Shown one piece after another: positions 1 to 8,109 of a stretch of DNA of 52,850 nucleotides (its first letter is position 1; every line of letters starts with the position of its first letter). The notes under the pieces were generated by a model. That model did not search any database. It had not been told where the DNA came from and was given only the letters and a program-made list of their open reading frames with translations. A program made the position numbers and the translations under genes. Origin of the DNA: a virus; the IMG/VR virus record IMGVR_UViG_3300020198_000024, positions 1 to 52,850 of that record; one strand, 5' to 3'.

Positions 1-411
1 CATGTTCGGGAGGATCACCGTCTGGTCGGGCGCCGTCAGGATGTCGGCCGTCTCGGCCATGAAGTGAACACCGCAGAACACGATGAACTTCGAGTCTCGC
101 TCCCTGGCCGCCATCTGCGACAGCTTGTACGAGTCGCCCCGGAAATCGGCGTACTTGATGACGTCAGGTCTCTGGTAGTGGTGGCCCAGGACGACCACCT
201 GCTTGCCGAGCGCCCTGCGGGCCTCGGAAATGCCACAGTCGATCTCTTCGGGCGACAGCTTCAAGTACCGGATCGGGACCTTCTGCCAGCGAACGCCGGA
301 GGCGAACTCCTCTTCGAGCGTCTTGGTGCGAAGCGTTTCGGTCGTGCAGAACGCCGACTGTTCGAGTTCCGTTATGGGAACGACAATAGGCTTTCTCAGT
401 GCTGTGGTCAT
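1..411 (-). CDS. nadA: Quinolinate synthase NadA, N-terminal part (cut by window edge)
   Basis: NadA is a [4Fe-4S] enzyme that condenses iminoaspartate with dihydroxyacetone phosphate to quinolinate in de novo NAD synthesis. The 137 visible residues contain the family blocks VVLGHHYQRPDVIKYADF, GDSYKLSQMA and FIVFCGVHFMAETADIL, the last holding a cluster cysteine. The ATG at 411 is preceded by a purine-rich GGGAGAAGGG ribosome binding site. The rest of the gene lies beyond the left edge. Its GC content is far higher than that of everything to the right, and codons end mostly in G or C, unlike the phage genes. It could be a phage-carried metabolic gene, flanking host DNA or an assembly join. 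The family call is very sure; the origin is not. Confidence 0.93.
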   Translation of the reverse strand, partial: MTTALRKPIVVPITELEQSAFCTTETLRTKTLEEEFASGVRWQKVPIRYLKLSPEEIDCGISEARRALGKQVVVLGHHYQRPDVIKYADFRGDSYKLSQMAARERDSKFIVFCGVHFMAETADILTAPDQTVILPNM

Positions 412-437
412 TCCCTTCTCCCTGGCATTGCTAGATC

Positions 438-509
438 GAGCACTCCGTTCTTTATTGAGTACTCCTATTATCTATTAGCATCTATATATTTTCTTTTTCA
501 CTGAAACAA
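438..509 (-). promoter_or_regulatory. Putative nadA promoter with a paired palindromic operator
   Basis: On the minus strand a TTGTTT box (504-509) and a TATAGA box (481-486) are separated by 17 bases, a sigma-70-like arrangement. Downstream of it are two copies of a palindromic octamer, GAGTACTC at 457-464 and GAGCACTC at 438-445. They start 19 bases apart, about two helical turns, and lie just before the nadA ribosome binding site. A repressor binding there could block transcription. The regulator is unknown; an Rrf2/IscR-type iron-sulfur sensor is only a guess because NadA is an Fe-S enzyme. Confidence 0.4.
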
Positions 510-661
510 TCTTCAACAAAAATAATATTTTTATTTTTTCTATCATTTCGTTTCCATTCAAACCAAGACAAAGTTGCAAAACTAGATATCATTAATATAG
601 TAAATATTAAACCAATTACAAATACAATTATACTAAAAAAGATTAATTCAGTTAATATCAT
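482..661 (-). CDS. Small single-pass membrane protein (59 residues)
   Basis: The reading frame starts at an ATG that shares bases with the TGA stop of the upstream gene (an ATGA overlap), which implies translational coupling. The protein has a hydrophobic stretch at about residues 5-33, rich in Ile, Phe, Val and Leu, then a charged tail starting WFEWKRNDRKNKN. This suggests one membrane helix with a cytoplasmic C-terminus. It is AT-rich like the rest of the phage and is the last phage gene before nadA. Function is unknown; a membrane partner of the upstream proteins or a small lysis or inhibitor protein are possibilities. Confidence 0.6.
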   Translation of the reverse strand: MILTELIFFSIIVFVIGLIFTILMISSFATLSWFEWKRNDRKNKNIIFVEDCFSEKENI

Positions 662-900
662 AAAACTTCAAGTGCATCAAAATTAAAAGTTTCTTTAAAC
701 AGAAACCATTTCAATTTGTCTGAAGGAGAACTAAAATACTCGAAACCAAGAGGAATTTGTGTTCTTGAGATAAAGCCATTAAGAAACATTTCGTCTAAAA
801 TGATCTTATCTTCTGCTTGAACTAAAGAAGTCACATTATTTGGAATACGTCGTGGTAATTGGTTAAGTAAAAATAATTTTAAAGCTAATTTATCCACCAT
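658..900 (-). CDS. Hypothetical protein (80 residues)
   Basis: I chose the ATG at 900 (start MVDKLALKLFLLNQLPRR) because it overlaps the stop of the large upstream gene in the arrangement ATGGTGGATAA. An in-frame ATG at 912 is also possible, while codons further upstream lie inside the neighbour. The protein is small, basic at the N-terminus and contains a helix-forming Leu-rich segment followed by QAEDKIILDEMFLNGFI. I do not recognise a family. It is sandwiched between the multidomain protein and the small membrane protein with overlaps on both sides, so the three are probably translated from one message. Confidence 0.55.
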   Translation of the reverse strand: MVDKLALKLFLLNQLPRRIPNNVTSLVQAEDKIILDEMFLNGFISRTQIPLGFEYFSSPSDKLKWFLFKETFNFDALEVL

Positions 901-3900
901 TGATCTTCGCATTATCTTTTGCTTTTCTATAAGCTTCCCCGACTTTATATGATAAACTTTCTTCATTTAAATCCTTTATTCCGGACCAAGAAGAACCAAT
1001 CATTAGCTTCTTGCCAAGATGATCCCCATATGGGGCGTTAGATGGATTAAATAGAGCAAAGTCCCAAGAATGAGTTAATTTTGGTATTTTATCATCCATT
1101 ATATCAAGTTCTTCAGGAGAAAGATGTTGACTCTTAATCCACTCTAGGATTTTTGATTTCTGCGAACTCGGTGAGTACTGCTGCAATGCTTGTTGTTCGG
1201 TTTCTGGGGATGATTCATCTCTAAAAGGAGACACCATTTCGTTTAATACAAAATTTTCACGAATAAAGTCTTCTACATCATTAAAATCTCTTGTTCTCCA
1301 AGCCCTGGAAATTGAAGAACAGAATTGTTTAAGATTAGGTCCAAGTGCAATATCAGATTCCGGGTCTGCATCTTGTAAAGCAAAATCAAATCCTTGTAAT
1401 GCCCACGCATAACCACCAACGTCATCGTTCGCTAATAACGATATACTAGGGATACCAAGTATTTTATAAGCGTGTTCTGAGTTTTGGAGAATATCTGTTC
1501 CAATACCTTGGTTCTGATATCTTGGTCCCAAGAAGAATGAAGAATGATAAACTGACGAGTCAATAACATTAGTATTACTAGGATCAGTTGTTTTACGAAA
1601 CTTCCGATGAAGCGATCCTATTTTTGCTCCAGACGCATTTCTTATGCTAGCTTCAACGTTTAAACTGTGAGAATTACTGATGTGTACGTTGTTTATATCG
1701 TACGAAGACCAATTTCTCATTGGTTCTATTGATACAATATCAATATTAATACCTTTTTTTGAAGTTCCAAATGCAATAGACAAAAGTGCGGCAGCATCTT
1801 TTCTTTCAAACCAATTATTAATCATTTCTTTGCTTCGTTCAGAAGAATACTTGGCATAATAAAATATCCCTCCTCTTGGTCCAGTTAAAATTGGTTCATT
1901 ATGTGGAGAAGTTTGCCCAGGTTCAATATATTGTTTTCTAGCTTCACCAGAATTCAAATGATTTTCTCTTTCACCGATTTCAAATCTGCTAATAGGAAAT
2001 TCTTGTTTTAACAAACCGTCCTGTTTTCTTTGTCTGATAACCAAATTTAAGGCTGCAGCTACATCTTGTGTAGGATAAGAATATAGAGATCTATGAGGAT
2101 TTTTTATTTCATCCGTCGACCAATAGAATCCAAAGTTTCTCGACCCCGGAATTTCTAATCCAGCTTTCTCTAAATCCTCAAGAAATACTAGATTCTCTCT
2201 TGGAATATGACGATTTACTGCAAATTCCGGCTTAACAAAATTCTTCCAAGATTCATGATCATGTAATTCTGCTTCTTTTACTTTAGGAACAATTAAGTGG
2301 GGAAAATCGGTCTCTGGAATTGTATCAATATTTTCAACATCAATAATTCTTTCCAAACCTCTTTCTGGTTTATATCTGAACTTTACATGATCGTTTAAGT
2401 CATAAACTTTCGTTTCTTTGGCAATTCCTGGGGAATGTATTATAAAAGCTGTTTTAAATAGGTCGCTTTTTTTAACGGTGTCTTTTTTAAAACCATAGTG
2501 TGGAAACGAATAAACCATTGGTGGTCGATCCAAAATTTTATCTAATTTTGTAGTTATTACTCCACGATCATGTCCATCTGGATGAAGACCTTCATTTTTA
2601 ATTTTATTTATAATTTCAGTTGGATTATAAATAACATGAGGTCCACTAGCAAATCCTATTTTATGCCTCCCAATTCCAGTTCCGGTAGTAGCCGGAGAAC
2701 CACCAATGCTTTCTTCTGAAACATTCAAAGGAATTTCTTGCTTATTTAAATTAAGTAACTCAGAAGCATTTTCTTTATCTTCAGAGTCAAGCTCTTCTTC
2801 GATAACTTTGTCATTGAGATTAGGTGTTTGGTTTAAAAAACTTGGTTTATCTTCTGAAGTTAAAACATTAAGAAGTGGTTTTCTTTTTCCACCTGAAACT
2901 ACATCTGGAGAAGAAAGAGGGTCTGGATCCCATTTTTCATTAACCCATTGTGTTGATTTTTGTATTGATTCTTTTTTATTTTGCATTATAAAACGAAGAA
3001 TAGGTTTAAACAAACCAAGTTTGTAATTGTCAATTTCATCTTCAGTAATCCATTCAAAACCACGATGTTCTTTAGATAATTTTGGAATCATTTCATGATC
3101 AATATTTGCTGAAAATATAAGAACCAATTTATTATTTTCACCTAGTTTTTCAAAAGAATAAGTTAAAAATTTAAGATGATCAATTCCAAGTTTAGTTTCT
3201 TCATGAACTTCTCTTTTTAACGCCTCATCAGATGATTCATCAGTATACATTTTTCCACCAGGAAGATCCCACCATTCTGAATCTGAGTCTCTTAAAATAA
3301 GGACTTTTCCTTCCGAATTAAAAATTCCAACCTTTTGTGAAATATCTTTTTTACTTTCATCGACAAACTTTTGAAGAAGTTGGTAATTTCCAGATCCTTC
3401 ATTAATTCTTTCAATAGCTGTTTTTGGATATACGCTTCCCTGACTTACCAGTGCAGTATCTTTTGTGCCGGCTTTAGCTGAATTTGGAGCGTCACCGACA
3501 TTCTGTGGAACCATTGCAGATTTCTTTTCCCCTTTCTGTATTTGTTCTGGCTTTATCTTAAATGGATGAATATCATAAGCTCCACCACCATAATGAGTAA
3601 GTTTATCAGACAAACGATTAGTTACGTCTAGAGGCTCAATATCTCCGGAATAATGAACTTCAAGATCTACGTCAGAAGCAGGAGTTGGAGAGCCTGAAGC
3701 ATAAGATCCTCCAAGTTTAACTTCATGAATTTTAACTTCTGGAACTAAGCTTTGTGCCGAAGAATGCAAAGAATCTTTTGTCCTATTAAAATGGTTGACA
3801 ACAGAAGATTTAAAATTAGAGAAATCCTCTTCTTCTTTAACTCCTGATGTAGGTGACGGTGCTGCTGCAGACGGTCTCAGTTCTGGATAGTCTGCAAGAA

Positions 3901-4411
3901 CCTCCGGTGGAACGGGCTTTCCTTCCTTAAGTGCCTGTTGCACACTATATTTGTGGATTAATCGTCTTGCATCATCCGAGGTCGAATGCTCTTCCCATTC
4001 TTCTTCTATAGGTGCTCCAAACGAGGCAGGTAAAACAGGATGCTTGGTTCCACGAGCTTTGAGTTCATTAAAAACCGCCTTGGCAGCCCTGCCACTGAGT
4101 AGTCCCCTGTTTTTATCAAGACCCATCTCTAATACTTCGTTATTTGGAGTTAAAGTTGCCGCCATGACAGGCTTACCCTTGGGGTCTCGGTAAACAATAT
4201 GAGTCATATATGAACGCATAAAGGGCTCTTCTTCAATTGACAACCCAGGCTCGCCACTCCCAACCCGACTCAACAAAATACTTACTAAGTCGATCTTTGG
4301 AGCGTCACCGACAAACCTCTCCCGAGTCACCTGCCACGGGTGCTTCAGGGGTTCTGATATCTTATCACGCCACCATGGTTCTTTTGAAATATCTTTCTTT
4401 AATGACGTCAT
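890..4411 (-). CDS. Multidomain protein with nucleotidyltransferase, Nudix and GNAT domains (1,173 residues)
   Basis: Residues 11-178 are closely related to the protein at 7162-8088 and end in the block ALKEGKPVPPEVLADYPEL. A pol-beta-type nucleotidyltransferase follows at about 225-285, with GGSYASGSPTPASDVDLEV giving the GS signature and metal ligands D247 and D249. A Nudix domain spans about 355-470, with the box from G385 to E405 (REVHEE). A GNAT acetyltransferase fold lies at about 890-1010, with the acetyl-CoA loop RYQNQGIG. The 580-850 region is unassigned. Compared with its paralogue the start retains only SLKKDISKEPWW of the shared leader. Its position after the portal and leader-tagged genes suggests a virion-associated or injected effector; that role is inferred. 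Confidence 0.75.
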   Translation of the reverse strand: MTSLKKDISKEPWWRDKISEPLKHPWQVTRERFVGDAPKIDLVSILLSRVGSGEPGLSIEEEPFMRSYMTHIVYRDPKGKPVMAATLTPNNEVLEMGLDKNRGLLSGRAAKAVFNELKARGTKHPVLPASFGAPIEEEWEEHSTSDDARRLIHKYSVQQALKEGKPVPPEVLADYPELRPSAAAPSPTSGVKEEEDFSNFKSSVVNHFNRTKDSLHSSAQSLVPEVKIHEVKLGGSYASGSPTPASDVDLEVHYSGDIEPLDVTNRLSDKLTHYGGGAYDIHPFKIKPEQIQKGEKKSAMVPQNVGDAPNSAKAGTKDTALVSQGSVYPKTAIERINEGSGNYQLLQKFVDESKKDISQKVGIFNSEGKVLILRDSDSEWWDLPGGKMYTDESSDEALKREVHEETKLGIDHLKFLTYSFEKLGENNKLVLIFSANIDHEMIPKLSKEHRGFEWITEDEIDNYKLGLFKPILRFIMQNKKESIQKSTQWVNEKWDPDPLSSPDVVSGGKRKPLLNVLTSEDKPSFLNQTPNLNDKVIEEELDSEDKENASELLNLNKQEIPLNVSEESIGGSPATTGTGIGRHKIGFASGPHVIYNPTEIINKIKNEGLHPDGHDRGVITTKLDKILDRPPMVYSFPHYGFKKDTVKKSDLFKTAFIIHSPGIAKETKVYDLNDHVKFRYKPERGLERIIDVENIDTIPETDFPHLIVPKVKEAELHDHESWKNFVKPEFAVNRHIPRENLVFLEDLEKAGLEIPGSRNFGFYWSTDEIKNPHRSLYSYPTQDVAAALNLVIRQRKQDGLLKQEFPISRFEIGERENHLNSGEARKQYIEPGQTSPHNEPILTGPRGGIFYYAKYSSERSKEMINNWFERKDAAALLSIAFGTSKKGINIDIVSIEPMRNWSSYDINNVHISNSHSLNVEASIRNASGAKIGSLHRKFRKTTDPSNTNVIDSSVYHSSFFLGPRYQNQGIGTDILQNSEHAYKILGIPSISLLANDDVGGYAWALQGFDFALQDADPESDIALGPNLKQFCSSISRAWRTRDFNDVEDFIRENFVLNEMVSPFRDESSPETEQQALQQYSPSSQKSKILEWIKSQHLSPEELDIMDDKIPKLTHSWDFALFNPSNAPYGDHLGKKLMIGSSWSGIKDLNEESLSYKVGEAYRKAKDNAKINGG

Positions 4412-4422
4412 ATAACTATTAC

Positions 4423-5355
4423 CTATGCATAATCTATCTCAGGAAGGGTATGACCAAAACGACTTCGAAAATTTTCTCTCTCTTTACTGTGTTTGAAACT
4501 CCTTTTTAGCCTATCAACTCTTTCTTCTGTGAGAATTTTCCTTATCATATTTGCTGCATCTTGATGATCACGAGCAGCAGCAAGTAAACCGATAACTGTA
4601 TCATGATTTTCTTTGGGGTCGGAGTGTGGAGACGTATCAAAAGCCTCGTTAGCCTTTAATCGAAATCTATGGGCAGCCTGGGAGTGGACATCATGTAAGC
4701 TTCTTAGATTCATGGGTCTATCATTAATACTAGGATAATGATAGAATACTGTACTTATTGGTTCACCAGTATCCGGATAACTACCACTATAATGATGAAT
4801 AACTCCGTCCCCCCATTGATTCTCTCCCGAAAGTTTCTTCCTATTCACCGGATAAAACTCTGGTGGCTTCCATGATTCAGCTTCATCTGGGCTTACTCTA
4901 TGATCAAGACCATAACTGTTGTAAAAAGCCTTTCGAGCAGCTTCGGCGGCATGATGAGAGGCAGCCGCCTTGTGACTGAAATGTTCTGTCGCCTTTCTAG
5001 TACTTTCGAGATTATTTGGTGGATAAACTGAATGGGCTTCAGGGTTCCAAGCTAAATTAGCTTGATTACGATGATGCATGGCTTGAGCCATATGCTCGGC
5101 CGGAGACATCTTTTGGTTATGTTCAGAACTAACACCCCCATCATAATTGTACTTGATTCCACCAGTCGGAGTTATCTCCCTGGAAGCATAGGTTCCAGAA
5201 GCATTTCCCTCCCCCCACAGATCAGCACTATGTTGTGGATGCCACCATGTTGTCTCCATTGCATCTTTGTACAATTTTTCATTCTCTGAATGAGATAAAT
5301 TTTCCTCTTTCTTTAAAGATTTAAACCAATTTGGATACATTTTTGTTAATTTCAT
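4423..5355 (-). CDS. Leader-tagged His-rich protein, paralogue 1 (310 residues)
   Basis: The protein begins MKLTKMYPNWFKSLKKEEN, an amphipathic basic leader shared almost exactly with the next two upstream genes. The body contains blocks also seen in those two: GGVSSEHNQKMSPAEHMAQA, AAASHHAAEAARKAFY, PMNLRSLHDVHSQAAHR and KENHDTVIGLLAAARDHQDA. Many His residues sit on predicted helices. I recognise no enzyme family. The ribosome binding site and leader are part of a repeated DNA segment. It is one of three tandem paralogues, probably from duplication. A virion internal protein is my inference, from its place after the portal and from the leader. Confidence 0.65.
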   Translation of the reverse strand: MKLTKMYPNWFKSLKKEENLSHSENEKLYKDAMETTWWHPQHSADLWGEGNASGTYASREITPTGGIKYNYDGGVSSEHNQKMSPAEHMAQAMHHRNQANLAWNPEAHSVYPPNNLESTRKATEHFSHKAAASHHAAEAARKAFYNSYGLDHRVSPDEAESWKPPEFYPVNRKKLSGENQWGDGVIHHYSGSYPDTGEPISTVFYHYPSINDRPMNLRSLHDVHSQAAHRFRLKANEAFDTSPHSDPKENHDTVIGLLAAARDHQDAANMIRKILTEERVDRLKRSFKHSKERENFRSRFGHTLPEIDYA

Positions 5356-5364
5356 AATTTTACC
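5304..5364 (-). repeat. Ribosome binding site plus leader repeat, four copies
   Basis: About 60 bases covering an AGGTAAAATT ribosome binding site and the first 17-19 codons of the gene recur nearly unchanged at roughly 5304-5364, 6214-6275, 7106-7166 and 8040-8099. The four copies differ by only a few bases, whereas the bodies of the genes they precede are much more diverged. That pattern indicates either strong selection on the leader or recombination that swaps gene bodies behind a fixed start cassette. Confidence 0.75.
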
Positions 5365-6266
5365 TAATTCTTAGGAAGTTCATGACCAAAACGCCTTTGA
5401 AAATCTATTCTCTTTTTACTAGGTTTTGATGTCAGAGCTTCTTCAATACGAATTTCATTAATCAAATTTGCTACCTCTCGATGAGTACGAGAAGCACCTA
5501 TTAAACCCATAACCACGTCATGCTTTCTCTGAGGATCGTCTCGAAAAGTATCTGAATTGTGCTGTTCCACAGCCATTAATTTAAGAGCATCACGTAATTC
5601 GGTGTGGGTCTTATGTAAAGCTCTCAGATCCATAGGTTCCCCCTTATCATTAGTAAAAGGGGAGATTATAACCGAATGATTACCACTATAAGTGTGGATA
5701 ACTCCCTGGTTCTTGGCCCCAAGGTGTTGTTTACGAACAGGTTCAAACTCTGGTGGCTTCCATGATTCATATTCTTCTGGTTTCATTCTTGGATCTAAAC
5801 CATGACCAAGGTAAAAAGCCTTCCGACCAGCTTCGGCGGCATGATGAGAGGCAGCAGCTGAATGAGCTTTTGCATTATCATATATATTGTTAGCTGTCTG
5901 GACCGTGACTTGCGGGTAATCGGGTCCACGGTCGGTAATCGTATTAAAATAGTTCTGTGTTGACTGCAAAGCATCCACCCAGTGACTCAGGGCTTTATTC
6001 CAATGATCCATTGGAGTCATATCTTTTTTATGTTCAGAACTAACACCCCCACCATACTTGTAAATAGCCCCAGTCGGAGTTATCTCCCTGAAAGTGTAGG
6101 GTCCAAAATCATTTTCCTTTCCCCATGGATCACCACCATGATGTGGATTATGGAATGACATTGCCATTGCATTTTTGTAAATGTTCTCATGTGATAAGTC
6201 CTCTGGAGAATTTTCCTCTTTCTTTAAGGATTTAAACCAATTTGGATACATCTTTGTTAATTTCAT
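5364..6266 (-). CDS. Leader-tagged His-rich protein, paralogue 2 (300 residues)
   Basis: It shares the 19-residue leader with its neighbours and is clearly homologous to the proteins at 4423 and 6275. Shared blocks include SFHNPHHGGDPWG, EITPTGAIYKYGGGVSSEHK, AAASHHAAEAGRKAFY, GEPMDLRALHKTHTELR and the C-terminal RKHDVVMGLIGASRTHREVA. Paralogues 1 and 2 are most alike in the central ESWKPPEF region. No signal peptide, membrane helix or known catalytic motif is visible. The gene is 8 bases from the next gene, with its own strong ribosome binding site. Function unknown; a virion internal protein is inferred from context. Confidence 0.65.
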   Translation of the reverse strand: MKLTKMYPNWFKSLKKEENSPEDLSHENIYKNAMAMSFHNPHHGGDPWGKENDFGPYTFREITPTGAIYKYGGGVSSEHKKDMTPMDHWNKALSHWVDALQSTQNYFNTITDRGPDYPQVTVQTANNIYDNAKAHSAAASHHAAEAGRKAFYLGHGLDPRMKPEEYESWKPPEFEPVRKQHLGAKNQGVIHTYSGNHSVIISPFTNDKGEPMDLRALHKTHTELRDALKLMAVEQHNSDTFRDDPQRKHDVVMGLIGASRTHREVANLINEIRIEEALTSKPSKKRIDFQRRFGHELPKN

Positions 6267-6274
6267 AATTTTAC

Positions 6275-7156
6275 CTACTCATCAGGGAAAGGAAGTGAAA
6301 AATCAAAACGCTTCAAAAATTTTTCTCTTAGATATTTACTATTGTCACTGACGTTGCCTCCAGATTCCGCAGAGATAATTTTATCAATTATATCTGCTGC
6401 ATCTCGATGAGCACGAGAAGCAGCAATATAACTAACAACCGCTTCATGATTTTTCTGGGGATCAGAATGGTGAGGGTTCTTATAAGCATCTTCAGCCTGT
6501 GATTGAAATTGGTCACGAAACTGGGCGTTGACATCACGTAAGTTTCTCAGATTCATAGGTTCACCATTACCAAGCCAATGGGCAATTGTAGTCTTTATTG
6601 GTTCACCATCCCGTGAAGTACCCTTAAAAGTGTAGGTAGATCCCCCATTCGATCCTGGCAAGAGTTTCTCTTCATGCACAGGTTTAAACGTTTTTGGCGT
6701 CCATTTGTTGATATAAGTGAGTCTCATATGCGGTTCATTAATGTACTCAGGAGAAGACATATAAGCAGCTCTCGCAGCATGATGAGTTGCAGCTGCCCTA
6801 TGAGATAGGGCGGCGCCGGGATAATGACCAGGATAACGCTCCTTCAACTCCGCTTGATTTATATGATGCTTGGCTTGATTTAGATGATCATATGCAGACA
6901 TCATTGACCAGTCTTTATGTTCAGCAGTAACACCACCAGGATAATGATAAGTGAATCCATTCGGAGTCATCTTCTCGGAAGTGTAGGTTCCATAGGGATT
7001 TCCATTTCCCAATGGATCACCACCATGTATTGGATTATGGAATGAAAGTCCCAGTGCTTCTTGGTGAATTTTCTCATTACTTGGGAATCCAGCCGAAGGA
7101 TTTTCTTCTTTCTTTAAGGATTTAAACCAATTTGGATACATTTTTGTTAATTTCAT
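6275..7156 (-). CDS. Leader-tagged His-rich protein, paralogue 3 (293 residues)
   Basis: This is the most upstream of the three tandem paralogues and keeps the same leader, MKLTKMYPNWFKSLKKEEN. It shares SFHNPIHGGDPLG, the GGVTAEHK block, a helical AAATHHAARAA segment, PMNLRNLRDVNAQFR and KNHEAVVSYIAASRAHRDAA with the others but has a divergent centre. Predicted to be largely helical and soluble. No family recognised. The three bodies diverge while the leader stays constant, which suggests the leader has a separate job such as packaging into the head or directing assembly. Confidence 0.65.
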   Translation of the reverse strand: MKLTKMYPNWFKSLKKEENPSAGFPSNEKIHQEALGLSFHNPIHGGDPLGNGNPYGTYTSEKMTPNGFTYHYPGGVTAEHKDWSMMSAYDHLNQAKHHINQAELKERYPGHYPGAALSHRAAATHHAARAAYMSSPEYINEPHMRLTYINKWTPKTFKPVHEEKLLPGSNGGSTYTFKGTSRDGEPIKTTIAHWLGNGEPMNLRNLRDVNAQFRDQFQSQAEDAYKNPHHSDPQKNHEAVVSYIAASRAHRDAADIIDKIISAESGGNVSDNSKYLREKFLKRFDFSLPFPDE

Positions 7157-7161
7157 TAATT

Positions 7162-8088
7162 TTACCTCTTTTTTGTTGTCTTTGGTGTCGTTGTCTTTGA
7201 TGTTGTTGTCTTTGGTGTCGTTGTCTTTGATGTTGTTGTCTTTTGTGATGTGGTCTTTTGTGATGTGGTCTTTGGTGTCGTTGTCTTTTGTGATGTGGTC
7301 TTTGGTGTTGTTGTCTTTTTTGATGTGGTCTTTGGTGTTGTTGTCTTTTTTGATGTAGTCTTTGGTGTCGTTGTCTTTTTTGATGTGGTCTTTGGTGTCG
7401 TTGTCTTAGGTGACGGTGCTGCTGCAGACGGTCTAAATGCTTCCTCGTATCGGTCGAGCAAATCTGGAGTCAGCTTTCTAAAGGGACTTTTTGAACGTAT
7501 CCACGATTCTGGATAGTCTGCAAGAACCTCCGGTGGAACGGGCTTTCCTTCCTTAAGTGCCTGTTGCACACTATATTTGTGGATTAATCGTCTTGCATCA
7601 GACGAGCTCGGCTGACCAAACCAACTAGTTAAAATCTTCTGTTCAGGATGCTTGATTCCACGAACTTTGAGCTCAGTAAAAATAGCATTGGCAGCCTTGC
7701 CACCGAGTAGTCCCCTGTTTTTATCAAGACCCATCTCTACTACTTGGCCATCTGAATCTAAAGTTGCCGCCATGACAGGCTTACCCTTGGGGTCTCGGTA
7801 AACAATATGAGTCAATGTGCTATAGCGACCATGCAGAAAGGGCTCTTCTTGAGTTGACAACCCAGGCTCGCCACTCCCAACCCGACTCAACAACTCACTT
7901 ACGTAGTCGGGGTCCGCTTCTTCAGCGTTCCCGACAAACCTCTCCCGCATCACCTGCCACGGGTGCTTCAGGGGTTCATTGACCCAGTCGTCTTCGTCGT
8001 CCTCTATACCATCACGCCACCATGGTTCTTTTGAAATATCTTTCTTTAAGGATCTAACCCAATTTGGAAACATCTTCGTTAATTTCAT
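7162..8088 (-). CDS. Leader-tagged protein with Thr/Lys repeat tail (308 residues)
   Basis: The leader reads MKLTKMFPNWVRSLKKDIS. Residues 20-200 closely match the N-terminus of the protein at 890-4411, including WWRD, PLKHPWQV, SRVGSGEPGLS, HIVYRDPKGKPVMAATL and GKPVPPEVLADYPE. This domain has the feel of a degenerate GNAT fold, but I cannot confirm that. The last 80 residues are a low-complexity array built from KTTTPKTTSKK-like units, basic and disordered. The gene may be a partner or a truncated sister of the large multidomain protein, with the enzymatic domains replaced by the tail. The role is inferred as virion-associated. Confidence 0.65.
   Translation of the reverse strand: MKLTKMFPNWVRSLKKDISKEPWWRDGIEDDEDDWVNEPLKHPWQVMRERFVGNAEEADPDYVSELLSRVGSGEPGLSTQEEPFLHGRYSTLTHIVYRDPKGKPVMAATLDSDGQVVEMGLDKNRGLLGGKAANAIFTELKVRGIKHPEQKILTSWFGQPSSSDARRLIHKYSVQQALKEGKPVPPEVLADYPESWIRSKSPFRKLTPDLLDRYEEAFRPSAAAPSPKTTTPKTTSKKTTTPKTTSKKTTTPKTTSKKTTTPKTTSQKTTTPKTTSQKTTSQKTTTSKTTTPKTTTSKTTTPKTTKKR
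7165..7408 (-). repeat. Tandem repeat coding a Thr/Lys-rich tail
   Basis: Units of about 18-24 bases (plus-strand pattern TTGTTGTCTTTGGTGTCG and variants) are repeated roughly a dozen times and stay in frame throughout, coding Lys-Thr-Thr-Ser/Thr-Pro units. Copies differ mainly by Pro/Ser and Lys/Gln codon changes. Copy number is likely to vary through replication slippage. Confidence 0.8.
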
Positions 8089-8109
8089 AATTTTACCTCT
8101 TTTTTTAAA

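Noticed and set aside
64-504. Plus-strand frame of 146 residues at the left end
   Set aside because: It is the complement of nadA; the minus-strand frame carries unmistakable NadA motifs and the plus frame has none.
7173-7516. Plus-strand hydrophobic repeat frames (Leu/Val/Ser-rich)
   Set aside because: They are shadows of the Thr/Lys repeat tail; repeats of 18-24 bases stay open in several frames by chance.
5304-8099. Regularly spaced repeats as a CRISPR array
   Set aside because: The copies are about 900 bases apart, code a protein leader and have genes between them.
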